Part shown: in pieces, positions 8,684-15,953 of the stretch
Layout: each line of letters begins with the position of its first letter
Numbering within the stretch: the first letter of the stretch is position 1
Assembly (NCBI GenBank): GCA_944380185.1
Contig: CALWGV010000001.1
Location: 1 to 35,646 of the forward strand
Source: an uncultured Lachnospiraceae bacterium
GTDB taxonomy: Bacteria > Bacillota > Clostridia > Lachnospirales > Lachnospiraceae
Length of the DNA: 35,646 nucleotides
Reading direction: 5' to 3'
The notes under the pieces: generated by a model
The model's input: the letters and a program-made list of their open reading frames with translations, nothing else
Database searches by the model: none
Told to the model about the DNA's origin: nothing
Program-made: the position numbers and the translations under genes

Positions 8684-8727
8684 GCGATCAGCGCTGGGGA
8701 AAGGCCTGGAAAGTTTCGGGAGGATAT

Positions 8728-9657
8728 ATGATCTACACGGTGACACTTAATCCGGCTATTGACAAGACGGTGGAGATAGCGGGCTTTGCGGTGGATGCAG
8801 TAAATCGGGTAGCGCGGATGCGGATGGATCCCGGAGGAAAAGGGCTCAATGTCTCCCGTGTGATAGAGAGCCTGGGAGGATACAGCTGCGCACTGGCCGT
8901 GCTCGGCGGGAATAACGGGGCAAGATTGTGCGCAATGCTGGATGGCAGAAGCTTTCGGTTGGAGAAAATCTGCGGAGAAGGCGAGACCAGAACGAATCTG
9001 AAAATCGTAGATCCAGTGCTGCATACAAATACCGACATCAATGAACCGGGCAGCTGCCTGGGGGAGAGGATCCTTTCCCGGACAGAGAAAAAGCTGGAGG
9101 CTATGCTAGGGCCGGAAGATATTCTGGTGCTCTCCGGCAGTGTGCCGCCGGGCACCGACTGCTGTATATATCGCCGGCTTATCGAGACAGCCCATGCAAA
9201 AAAAGCCAGGACTCTGGTGGATGCGGATGGCCCTCTGTTTGCGGAGGCGCTTAAAGGACGGCCTTTCTTAGTCAAGCCCAATCTCCACGAGCTGGAACAA
9301 TGGGCAGGATGCAGCCTGTGCAGAACGGAGGACATCCGGCGGGCAGGTGAGAGGCTTTTGCAGCAGGGCGCGACACAGGCTCTTATCTCTATGGGAGGAG
9401 AGGGAGCCATGCTCTGCACTGAAACAGGGTGCATGATGGCGGAGGGCCTGTCTGTACCGGTGATCAGCACTGTGGGGGCAGGGGATTCCATGGTGGCGGC
9501 TTTTGCCTGGGGACTGGAACAAAAGATGAATGCGGAGGATATCCTGCGCTTATCGGTAGCAGCCGGCACAGCCGCGGTGTCTCTGCCGGGAACCCAGGCT
9601 CCTGAACGCGGACAGGTGGAGAAGCTGCGTGCGCAGGTGAAGCTGTGCAGACTGTGA
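8728..9657 (+). CDS. fruK: 1-phosphofructokinase family (PfkB) hexose-phosphate kinase
   Basis: The 309-residue protein of the ribokinase/PfkB fold starts MIYTVTLNPAIDKTV, typical of FruK and LacC. It has the PGGKGLNVSRV sugar-binding segment and the C-terminal GAGDSMVAAF signature with the catalytic base at Asp253. The expected reaction is ATP plus fructose 1-phosphate to fructose 1,6-bisphosphate. Tagatose 6-phosphate kinase is the main alternative because the two families are close. No fructose phosphotransferase system gene or DeoR regulator is adjacent, which is unusual for fruK. CGGGAGGATAT precedes the ATG. A strong terminator follows. Confidence 0.85.
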   Translation: MIYTVTLNPAIDKTVEIAGFAVDAVNRVARMRMDPGGKGLNVSRVIESLGGYSCALAVLGGNNGARLCAMLDGRSFRLEKICGEGETRTNLKIVDPVLHTNTDINEPGSCLGERILSRTEKKLEAMLGPEDILVLSGSVPPGTDCCIYRRLIETAHAKKARTLVDADGPLFAEALKGRPFLVKPNLHELEQWAGCSLCRTEDIRRAGERLLQQGATQALISMGGEGAMLCTETGCMMAEGLSVPVISTVGAGDSMVAAFAWGLEQKMNAEDILRLSVAAGTAAVSLPGTQAPERGQVEKLRAQVKLCRL

Positions 9658-9713
9658 GGCCCCTGGAATAAATGCGGCAGTCAGAGCAGGGAGAAGAGGT
9701 CCGTTAAGAAGAG

Positions 9714-9759
9714 AAGCTGAGATAAAAGGTTTTAAAATTCCCTTTTACTCAGCTTTTTT
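9714..9759 (+). terminator. Terminator after fruK
   Basis: A stem of about 15 bp with one bulge (9714-9729 with 9741-9755) closes an 11-nt loop and ends in a run of six T. It ends the cupin-fruK transcript ahead of the oppositely oriented gene. Confidence 0.85.
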
Positions 9760-9786
9760 GTTGAGAAATTTGTGCCTTTTGTCTAA

Positions 9787-10338
9787 TTATGTAAGGTTTT
9801 CCTCGAACAGCATGTTGTAAACATCTTCGCAGAGCTGATCGAGGAATTCTTCATCCAGGCATTTGCTGTATTCTCTGGTAATTAATATACGGATCATATC
9901 CAGCCTTTTTAAACACAGAATCTCTGCCGTGTCGCCGAGAGATGTAATCGCGTCAATTTGGTGGTCGATTTGTTCCCGGGAGTAGGTGGTGATGAACCAC
10001 TCCACCAGTTCGTTGGCCAGGCTGCGATCCTTTTCCGCCTGGATTTTTAACTCCTGGCTGTAGTGCAGAGAGCGGCGGCCGAATATGACAAGGACAAGCC
10101 CTCCTGACAGCGAGATAATAAAAAATAAAAGCTGAGGGAAAAGACGATGGTTGTTGACCAGATCGAGCAGCTGGGTCAGAGAAATATACAATAAAATACA
10201 GCCTACGCCCAAGAGGGCCCAGGCGGAGGAGCGAGTATCCAAATATTTTTGTTCTGCCAGCTGGTAAGTCCGCAGAGGAGGGGCGGGATTTTTGCCTTCC
10301 CTATGGGAAATGGGCTGGGAGGTATTGGATTTTGACAT
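9787..10338 (-). CDS. Unknown protein with two membrane helices and a cytoplasmic helical tail
   Basis: I do not recognise the family. The 183-residue protein has a polar N-terminus, two hydrophobic helices at about residues 39-59 and 67-87, and then a charged, helix-forming tail of about 95 residues. The tail ends in an acidic segment (DEEFLDQLCEDVYNMLFEE). The positive residues between and after the helices suggest that both ends are cytoplasmic. The start has GAGGAG 8 nt upstream. It is divergent from rlmH and has its own promoter and a long, well-folded leader (see 10353-10435), which suggests post-transcriptional control. It is not obviously related to its neighbours in function. Confidence 0.7.
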   Translation of the reverse strand: MSKSNTSQPISHREGKNPAPPLRTYQLAEQKYLDTRSSAWALLGVGCILLYISLTQLLDLVNNHRLFPQLLFFIISLSGGLVLVIFGRRSLHYSQELKIQAEKDRSLANELVEWFITTYSREQIDHQIDAITSLGDTAEILCLKRLDMIRILITREYSKCLDEEFLDQLCEDVYNMLFEENLT

Positions 10339-10352
10339 AGGATCTACTCCTC

Positions 10353-10435
10353 AGGGCATTCGCCCTATGCGCATTCACCCATCCAGGGATTTGTCTGTAC
10401 CCCTGGCACAGCCATCCCTTCCTGGCTGTATGCGC
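10353..10435 (-). promoter_or_regulatory. Structured leader RNA: three-way junction plus hairpin beside the ribosome binding site
   Basis: On the - strand, a closing helix (10430-10435 with 10369-10374, GCGCAT/ATGCGC) encloses two hairpins: 10423-10429 with 10408-10414 (ACAGCCA/TGGCTGT, 8-nt loop) and 10401-10406 with 10383-10388 (CCAGGG/CCCTGG, 12-nt loop). A separate AGGGC-GAAT-GCCCT hairpin (10353-10366) abuts the GAGGAG ribosome binding site (10347-10352). All stems are perfect. It matches no riboswitch class that I know, so a class is not assigned. Confidence 0.4.
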
Positions 10436-10457
10436 GCACTGCTCATTGCTTATGCAC

Positions 10458-10486
10458 ATTATAGCATGGTGGGGTGGGGATGGCAA
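10458..10486 (-). promoter_or_regulatory. Sigma-A promoter of the two-TM protein gene
   Basis: On the - strand, TTGCCA (10481-10486), a 17-bp spacer and a perfect TATAAT (10458-10463). It implies a leader of about 110 nt. Confidence 0.75.
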
Positions 10487-10496
10487 GGTGGAGGCA

Positions 10497-10525
10497 TTGC
10501 TTTCGGGGGGCTTTTTTTGTATAAT
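10497..10525 (+). promoter_or_regulatory. Sigma-A promoter of rlmH
   Basis: TTGCTT (10497-10502), a 17-bp spacer and TATAAT (10520-10525), divergent from the previous promoter and about 40 nt before the rlmH start. Confidence 0.75.
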
Positions 10526-10564
10526 GACTGCAAAAGTAAAAGGTTAAATAAGGGCGAATTATAT

Positions 10565-11044
10565 ATGAAAATTACCGTGATATGTGTGGGAAAAATCAAG
10601 GAGGATTACTTTACGGGAGCTGTGCGGGAATATGAAAAGAGGCTCAGCCGATATTGCCGTCTAGAAATCATAGAGGTTCCCGATGAAAAAACGCCGGATC
10701 AGGCGCCAGAGGCGATTAATCGTCAGATCCTGGAGAAGGAAGGAAAGAAAATCTTGGCGAAAATCCCGGCGGATGCCTATGTGATTGCTCTGGCAGTGGA
10801 GGGAAAACAGCCGGATTCTCTTGGATTGGCAGCTAAGATAGAGAGAATGGGCGTACAGGGGGTCAGTCATATTGCATTTATTATCGGTGGGTCTCTGGGG
10901 CTGCATGAGGAGGTGATGAGACGGGCTGATGAGGCGATGAGCTTCTCGCGGTTGACGTTTCCTCATCAGTTGATGCGCGTGATTTTGTTGGAGCAGGTGT
11001 ATCGGGCTTATCGCATTATCAATCACGAACCATACCATAAATGA
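10565..11044 (+). CDS. rlmH: 23S rRNA (pseudouridine1915-N3)-methyltransferase
   Basis: This SPOUT-fold enzyme methylates pseudouridine 1915 in helix 69 of 23S rRNA, using S-adenosylmethionine. The protein has 159 residues, the usual length. It contains the SAM-binding knot IIGGSLGL, the MSFSRLTFPHQLMRVILLEQ block and the invariant C-terminus INHEPYHK. The ATG at 10565 gives the canonical MKITVICVGKIKE start; the upstream in-frame extension has no family support. The GNAT acetyltransferase follows after 30 nt, so the two are probably an operon. Confidence 0.97.
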   Translation: MKITVICVGKIKEDYFTGAVREYEKRLSRYCRLEIIEVPDEKTPDQAPEAINRQILEKEGKKILAKIPADAYVIALAVEGKQPDSLGLAAKIERMGVQGVSHIAFIIGGSLGLHEEVMRRADEAMSFSRLTFPHQLMRVILLEQVYRAYRIINHEPYHK

Positions 11045-11074
11045 AGGCGGTTTAACGATGTTGCGGAGGAAACA

Positions 11075-11635
11075 ATGAGATTAACTGTGGAACATATTAC
11101 AAAAGACAGTCGTTTTTGGAATGAAGTGAATATACTTGCAAAAGAGGCGTTCCCTCCGGAAGAATACCTCGCACCTGCAAAGCTGGCAGAAATGGCAGAG
11201 GCAGACGGGTTTGATTTTCTGGCGCTGAAGGAAGGGGAATCTTTTGTCGGATTTATGGCCGTCATGATTTACGAAAATCTTGCTTATCTGTTCTTCTTGG
11301 CAATCGCTCCTTCCTGCCGTTCAAAAGGCTATGGAAGCCGGGCAATCGAAACGTTGAGAGCGGAATATCCTGAGAAGAAGCAGGTGGTAGACTTTGAAAT
11401 GCTTGATGAGACGGCAGATAACAGCAGGCAAAGAGAGAAGCGCAGAAATTTTTACCTGCGCAATGGGTATAAAGAGACGGGCTTCTTTTTGTCCTATCTG
11501 GGCGTGGACTATGAAGTCTTTTGTATGGATGACGATTTTGAACCGGAAGTTTTCAAGGCAATGATGAAGACGATTCGGGTGGAAGGATTTAATCCAAAAT
11601 ACTTTTGGCAATCAGACAAAGAGCGGCGGATATAG
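11075..11635 (+). CDS. GNAT-family N-acetyltransferase
   Basis: The 186-residue protein has the GNAT acetyl-CoA site in the segment LAIAPSCRSKGYGSRAIETL (R/Q-x-x-G-x-G/A pyrophosphate loop) around residues 75-95. The following FEMLDETADNSRQREKRRNF block and the aromatic C-terminal half fit small-molecule acetyltransferases. The acceptor is unknown. GCGGAGGAAAC precedes the ATG. It sits 30 nt after rlmH and 24 nt before a cupin gene, so the three are likely to be one transcript from the rlmH promoter. Confidence 0.85.
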   Translation: MRLTVEHITKDSRFWNEVNILAKEAFPPEEYLAPAKLAEMAEADGFDFLALKEGESFVGFMAVMIYENLAYLFFLAIAPSCRSKGYGSRAIETLRAEYPEKKQVVDFEMLDETADNSRQREKRRNFYLRNGYKETGFFLSYLGVDYEVFCMDDDFEPEVFKAMMKTIRVEGFNPKYFWQSDKERRI

Positions 11636-11659
11636 TGGATTTATTGTGGAGGAAATGAG

Positions 11660-12001
11660 ATGCTGATTGATTTTAACGAGATAAAACAGATACGTATTCC
11701 GGGAATGAACAACGGTACGGGTGAGATGTCGGCGAAGATCTATGGGGATGAAAAAGGAAAAATTATCCCCTGCACTATCCACGTCGGAGGCTCTATTGGC
11801 CTGCATAGTCACCCGACAAGCGATGATATCAATTATATTCTTGCCGGAACAGGCAAAGCGATCTGTGATGGAACAGAAGAAATCCTTAGTCCGGGGACCT
11901 GTCATATCTGCAAGAAGGGCTCGGAACACAGCATTATCAACACAGGGGGCAAGGATCTGGTTATGCTGACTGTGGTTGTTGAAAGATTACCGGCAAATTG
12001 A
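11660..12001 (+). CDS. Small cupin protein
   Basis: The 113-residue single cupin domain has motif 1 ligands in IGLHSHPTSDDINYILAG and motif 2 in GTCHICKKGSEHSIIN. The usual motif-1 glutamate is replaced by Asp in this alignment. It resembles the 8339-8683 cupin in length and layout and may be a distant paralogue. GTGGAGGAAATGAG lies before the ATG. It ends the rlmH-acetyltransferase-cupin run. The substrate is unknown. Confidence 0.82.
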   Translation: MLIDFNEIKQIRIPGMNNGTGEMSAKIYGDEKGKIIPCTIHVGGSIGLHSHPTSDDINYILAGTGKAICDGTEEILSPGTCHICKKGSEHSIINTGGKDLVMLTVVVERLPAN

Positions 12002-12106
12002 CGGAGACGAGATTATTTTCCCAACCGTCTGTACGGTATTTATCCGGATAAGGTGCCGGGAGAATGAGAATCGAGCGGATTTCTCAGAATGTTCACAGAA
12101 ATAGCA

Positions 12107-12137
12107 TTGACTTAGAGCTAGCTTCAAGGAGTAAACT
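12107..12137 (+). promoter_or_regulatory. MerR-type promoter with 19-bp spacer
   Basis: TTGACT (12107-12112), a 19-bp spacer and TAAACT (12132-12137). The spacer holds an imperfect dyad, CTTAGAG-CTAG-CTTCAAG. A 19-bp spacer with a central dyad is the hallmark of promoters activated by MerR-family regulators. The -35 and left half-site closely resemble those of the NmlR/AdhR type. The cupin start is about 100 nt downstream. No MerR gene is adjacent. Confidence 0.6.
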
Positions 12138-12143
12138 TTAGAA

Positions 12144-12188
12144 AGATCGAAACGGGATGAGGGAAAGGTCGCAGAGAGATCGAACCGG
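12144..12188 (+). repeat. Near-direct repeat in the cupin leader
   Basis: AGATCGAAACGG (12144-12155) and AGATCGAACCGG (12177-12188) recur with a 33-bp period in the leader between the MerR-type promoter and the cupin gene. The role is unknown. Confidence 0.5.
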
Positions 12189-12236
12189 AGTCCAGCGGGA
12201 TCGCAAATAATGCTATGGATTAAGGAGGCAGATATC

Positions 12237-12656
12237 ATGGATACAGAAAAAATGAAAAAGGATCTGGGCGGTGGAGCTGTGTTTGAGGTGGGAGAACCCA
12301 ACACGGCATTTGCACAGTATTTTATCGGTCAGAGTTATCTGAAAATGCTCACGACAGAGAGAGTCGGGGTTGGAAATGTGACTTTTGAGCCCGGATGCCG
12401 CAACAACTGGCATATCCATCACAAGGGAGGACAGATTCTTCTGGTGACAGGCGGCAGAGGCTGGTATCAGGAGTGGGGCAAACCTGCCAGAGCTCTGAAG
12501 GCCGGAGATGTGGTCAACATTCCGCCGGAGGTAAAACATTGGCATGGTGCGGCAGCTGACAGCTGGTTCCAGCATCTGGCTGTAGAGGTACCTGCGCCGG
12601 GGGCTTCCAACGAGTGGCTTGAGGCGGTTACCGATGAAGAATACCAGAAGCTTTGA
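12237..12656 (+). CDS. Cupin protein of the MerR-linked redox/aldehyde type
   Basis: The 139-residue cupin has motif 1 in NNWHIHHKGGQILLVTGGRG and motif 2 in GDVVNIPPEVKHWHGA, with a conserved tryptophan before the last histidine. Proteins with this start (MDTEKMKKDLGGG) and this ending are commonly found with carboxymuconolactone decarboxylases and MerR regulators. The usual decarboxylase is absent here. The ATG at 12237 is chosen for AAGGAGG 8 nt upstream; the ATG at 12214 is out of place. A MerR-type promoter lies upstream. The reaction is unknown. Confidence 0.85.
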   Translation: MDTEKMKKDLGGGAVFEVGEPNTAFAQYFIGQSYLKMLTTERVGVGNVTFEPGCRNNWHIHHKGGQILLVTGGRGWYQEWGKPARALKAGDVVNIPPEVKHWHGAAADSWFQHLAVEVPAPGASNEWLEAVTDEEYQKL

Positions 12657-12687
12657 GCGGCGGACTTACAGATAAGGAGAAGGCCGT

Positions 12688-13929
12688 TTGAAGACAAGCA
12701 GATACCTGATTTTTAGTATTGTTTTTGCCCTTCTTTTATCCGCCTGCGGAGCAAATCAGGGGGCAGGGGCGGCCTCAGCCGCCCCGCCTCAGCAGGAAGC
12801 GGCGGCGGAATCGGAAACAGAGCCGGATACTCTGCCTGAGCAAGTGCAGGGGGCTGTGGCGGAGATCGACAGAGAGGCAGATCGCCTGTATTTTCTCAAT
12901 GGCAATGATATATCCGTCAATGAGGACGGGGGACTGGTCCGCGTCCAGAGCGACTGCATTGTCCTGCGCAGCAACGGACAGTACGGTATGATTGATACCG
13001 GGCTGGATGGATTTGACGGTGTGGAGGCTAGGCTTTCGCAGCAGCTGCAAGAGCTGGCGGAGGAAAACGGCGGGCAGATTTCACTGGATTATCTGGTGAT
13101 TACTCATGCGCATATGGATCATGGCGGCTATTTTGCTGAGCTTTTTGCCGACAATCCATCTATCACGCTGTCGGATGACTGCCGGATCTTCCTGAAACCC
13201 TATGAAGACAACAACCCTTCTTACTCGGATCCGGAGGCGGAGCCCCTTTACAACAATGCCCAGGTCTATGAGGAAATCATGGAGGTGCTCACGGAGCGTT
13301 ATGGGAATGATTTGTCCGAACATCTGTGGCAGGAGAATCCTGGGCAGTGGCAGATGGGGGATTTTACATTGACTTTTTATAATACGGCTCCGGAAGCAGC
13401 GGAAAGCGGCAGACTCAATGACAACAGCATTGTGACGCTGATTGCCCATGCAAACGGGACGACGGCTCTTTTGATGGGCGACTGTGAGCTGTCTGCGGAG
13501 GATAATCTGATTGCCGGTGAACTGTCAATGCTTCGGGACGTGGATATTCTAAAAACCGGACATCATGGCATGGGAACGTCATCCGGCATTACTTTTTTGG
13601 AGCAGATGAATCCGCAAGTTGTGGTTGCCACCGGTATAGAAGGAATGTACGGACAGGGATATGGAGGTTCCCTGGCGGCAAAATGCCGGGATCTGGGAGC
13701 GGCACTCTATTCTACCTATCAGAATGAAGAGGGAGTTGTCATCGATTTCGGCACGGATGAAGGAGAATACCAGGTGTACAATGGCCTGGGGTGTGAGGTG
13801 CCGGCGGTGACCTGCCCGATGGAATCAGGCTGGATAGAGCTGGAGGATGGACTCAGGATTTTTGTAGACGATAACCTGTTAAAGACGGATGAGGAAATTC
13901 TGAACGCAGGACAGGCTGAGGAAAGCTAA
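12688..13929 (+). CDS. Lipoprotein with ComEC-like metallo-beta-lactamase domain
   Basis: The 413-residue protein has a signal peptide with lipobox LLSAC (Cys20) and an acidic linker, followed by a metallo-beta-lactamase fold from about residue 85. The zinc ligands are visible: HAHMDH at 140-145, Asp265 in LMGDCE, and GHHG (His292, His293) in the context ILKTGHHGMGTSSG. This last block and FLEQMNPQVVV are characteristic of the C-terminal domain of the DNA-uptake protein ComEC. It could be a surface nuclease or a phosphodiesterase acting on a wall polymer; the substrate is inferred only. The start is TTG with AAGGAGAAGG just upstream. An amidase-like lipoprotein follows after 21 nt, so the two are one operon. 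Confidence 0.85.
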   Translation: MKTSRYLIFSIVFALLLSACGANQGAGAASAAPPQQEAAAESETEPDTLPEQVQGAVAEIDREADRLYFLNGNDISVNEDGGLVRVQSDCIVLRSNGQYGMIDTGLDGFDGVEARLSQQLQELAEENGGQISLDYLVITHAHMDHGGYFAELFADNPSITLSDDCRIFLKPYEDNNPSYSDPEAEPLYNNAQVYEEIMEVLTERYGNDLSEHLWQENPGQWQMGDFTLTFYNTAPEAAESGRLNDNSIVTLIAHANGTTALLMGDCELSAEDNLIAGELSMLRDVDILKTGHHGMGTSSGITFLEQMNPQVVVATGIEGMYGQGYGGSLAAKCRDLGAALYSTYQNEEGVVIDFGTDEGEYQVYNGLGCEVPAVTCPMESGWIELEDGLRIFVDDNLLKTDEEILNAGQAEES

Positions 13930-13950
13930 CGGGATGGAGGGAAAAGCGGC

Positions 13951-15309
13951 ATGATAAACGCGAAAAAAATAAAGAAACTGACGGCGATGGCCGTCGCCCT
14001 CATCCTGCTGGCAGGCTGCAGTGTGTCCGGAACGGATGAGCAGCAGATGGGCGCCTCGGAGAGTACGGTCAGTACAGGCAGTGAGGCAGCAGCTGAAAGC
14101 GAGACCGTGCCGGAAGCTGAGACAATGGCAGAGACGATGTCGCCGACGGTTACAGGCAGCGGAGCAGTCTCCGGGGATACGGTGACTTCCGTCACGGGTG
14201 AGGGAAGCTTTGTCTCCGGTCAGGAACAGCTTACACAGGAACAACAGGAATTTATTCTTTCTTTTATGGACTGTTATTATCAGTCATTAGCTGCCCTGAA
14301 TCCTGTGGATCCGTCCGAATATTTTGCGGAGGAGGCATATACACAGGCCATTGGCAACGAGATCGTCTGGGAGTATCAGATTGAATTGCGGGCGATTCAG
14401 CAGACAGATTTGTCTCTGACACATTATGTGTATGAGCTGACGGTGGATTCAGTAGATGAGCAGGCAGATGGAAGCCTGGAAGTGTGGATTGATGAGTACA
14501 GTATCCAGAATTTTGCCGCTTATCCGGGAGTGGATTCGGAGTGCGGCAATGTCCGTCACCATTTCGTGATGGAAGAGACGGAGGATGGGATAAAGCTTCT
14601 GGAACATGTGCAGTGGGACAGCCTGTACTGGCAGGTAATGCTCCCTTATTTCTGGGAGGCGGCGCCTTCTGCTGAGGATGCCAGAGAGGTCTTTACCGAA
14701 AGAAAAGACGAGTTGATTGCCCAGGCGAGGGAACATCTGGCGATGAAGGCTACCCAGGGAGAAACAGGACAAAATATCACGGTTGACCATGAGTACGACA
14801 GAGAGGCCGCCGTCGAATATGCGCTGACCTGGGCACTGGACCGCAATGACGACTGGCTGGATTACAGCCGTTCCGGCGGCAACTGTCAAAACTTTGTGTC
14901 TCAGTGCCTGTTAGCAAGCGGAATCCCCATGGACACAACAGGCGGTGCGGTCTGGAAATGGTATGGGAGAACACCGAATAATTCTGCTTCTGCATCGGGG
15001 CGCTCTGCTTCCTGGACGGGGGTGGAAGGCTTCCTGGCCTATGTGCAGAATAATGAAGGAGGCACAGGCATAGCGGCCACAGCAGATGCTCCCTTTTATG
15101 AGGGACAGGTGGGCGATGTGATCCATATGGCCTACGATGACGAAGAATGGCGTCATGCCGTCATCATCACGGATGTGATGACGGATGAGGAGGGCAATGT
15201 GGTGGATTATCTGATTTGCTCCAATACGGCGGATCAGAGAAATTTTCCGGTCAGCGCTTATGTTTACACCAGACAGATTCTGATTCAGATCCATGGTTGG
15301 AATGATTGA
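13951..15309 (+). CDS. Lipoprotein with amidase-like (Amidase_6) C-terminal domain
   Basis: The 452-residue protein has a lipobox LLAGC (Cys23) and a long Ser/Thr/Glu/Ala spacer to about residue 90. A middle region of unknown fold follows. From about residue 285 there is a putative amidase domain: AVEYALTWALDRND, GGNCQNFVSQCLLASG with the likely nucleophile Cys312, and RHAVII with His402. This cysteine-histidine pair is that of the Amidase_6 family, often found in surface proteins of Clostridia and Bacilli and thought to act on amide bonds in the wall. The middle region may be an NTF2-like or immunity-type domain, which I cannot confirm. GGAGGG precedes the ATG. A clean terminator ends the operon. 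Confidence 0.85.
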   Translation: MINAKKIKKLTAMAVALILLAGCSVSGTDEQQMGASESTVSTGSEAAAESETVPEAETMAETMSPTVTGSGAVSGDTVTSVTGEGSFVSGQEQLTQEQQEFILSFMDCYYQSLAALNPVDPSEYFAEEAYTQAIGNEIVWEYQIELRAIQQTDLSLTHYVYELTVDSVDEQADGSLEVWIDEYSIQNFAAYPGVDSECGNVRHHFVMEETEDGIKLLEHVQWDSLYWQVMLPYFWEAAPSAEDAREVFTERKDELIAQAREHLAMKATQGETGQNITVDHEYDREAAVEYALTWALDRNDDWLDYSRSGGNCQNFVSQCLLASGIPMDTTGGAVWKWYGRTPNNSASASGRSASWTGVEGFLAYVQNNEGGTGIAATADAPFYEGQVGDVIHMAYDDEEWRHAVIITDVMTDEEGNVVDYLICSNTADQRNFPVSAYVYTRQILIQIHGWND

Positions 15310-15324
15310 CCGAAGAAAAAAATG

Positions 15325-15356
15325 AGGAGTCGGGATAAAACCTGACTCCTTTTTTG
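15325..15356 (+). terminator. Terminator of the two-lipoprotein operon
   Basis: AGGAGTCGGG (15325-15334), a six-base loop, CCTGACTCCT (15341-15350), with one G-U pair, then a run of T. Confidence 0.92.
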
Positions 15357-15415
15357 CGCTGGATATATTTATTATGCTTATCTCTTTTGAATAGCTTTGC
15401 GAATGTGATAAAGAT

Positions 15416-15799
15416 TCAGGCGTGCGGTTCGTGGATGTGAATCTGCCGCGTAGCCTTTTCGTTTTCGCTGTCTTCGGCCTCTGTCTTGATCTCCCAGTGA
15501 AGCAGGAAGGTAAGCGCTGCACGCAGGGCGATAATGAAGGCAACACGGACACAGTCCTGCAGCTCGCTGACGGTCACTGTATGCAAAATCTCGCTGCCGA
15601 GCTTAAACTCAAGCCCCATGGCCATTCCTTTGGCCAATTCCAGACGGGTTTGCGGATTCTTCGTGCAGTAATTGATGATGCCCTTGATGCCGGAAACAAA
15701 AAGAACAATGACACCGGCCAGCTCAAAGAAAATGACGCCATAGTTAACGATAACTTCCAGCAGAGAGTGCAAAGACTCTGAACTCAACATATCTAACAT
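15416..15799 (-). CDS. DUF1622 family membrane protein
   Basis: The 127-residue protein has hydrophobic helices at about 15-40 and 85-105. It carries the family core ELAKGMAMGLEFKLGSEILH between them, then a Glu-rich tail and a His-rich end (IHIHEPHA). The family is widespread, its members are about 120 residues long, and no function is established. The ATG at 15799 is chosen over an upstream in-frame start at 15880 because GAGG lies about 8 nt upstream and because the family begins near there. The upstream promoter overlaps the longer form, which supports the shorter one. Confidence 0.8.
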   Translation of the reverse strand: MLDMLSSESLHSLLEVIVNYGVIFFELAGVIVLFVSGIKGIINYCTKNPQTRLELAKGMAMGLEFKLGSEILHTVTVSELQDCVRVAFIIALRAALTFLLHWEIKTEAEDSENEKATRQIHIHEPHA

Positions 15800-15851
15800 A
15801 CCTTTATCCTCGTTGTGCAATAATTGCTGTCTGCAATAAACAGCCTTATAT

Positions 15852-15880
15852 ATTCTAGCACGCATCGATCTGTTTGACAA
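15852..15880 (-). promoter_or_regulatory. Sigma-A promoter of the DUF1622 gene
   Basis: On the - strand, TTGTCA (15875-15880), a 17-bp spacer and TAGAAT (15852-15857). A 7-bp inverted repeat, GATCTGT / ACAGATC (15867-15873 and 15891-15897), brackets the -35 and could be an operator. Confidence 0.65.
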
Positions 15881-15953
15881 GAAAAAACTGACAGATCATA
15901 AAAACGGAAAGGACAGTAAAATAAGAGCGGCAATAGTGGGCGAAGGATGAAAA

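Noticed and set aside
12157-12210. A 17-residue frame after the MerR-type promoter (MRERSQRDRT...)
   Set aside because: The upstream purines are a poor ribosome binding site, and the Arg-rich peptide comes from the near-direct repeat. A leader peptide cannot be excluded, but nothing supports it.
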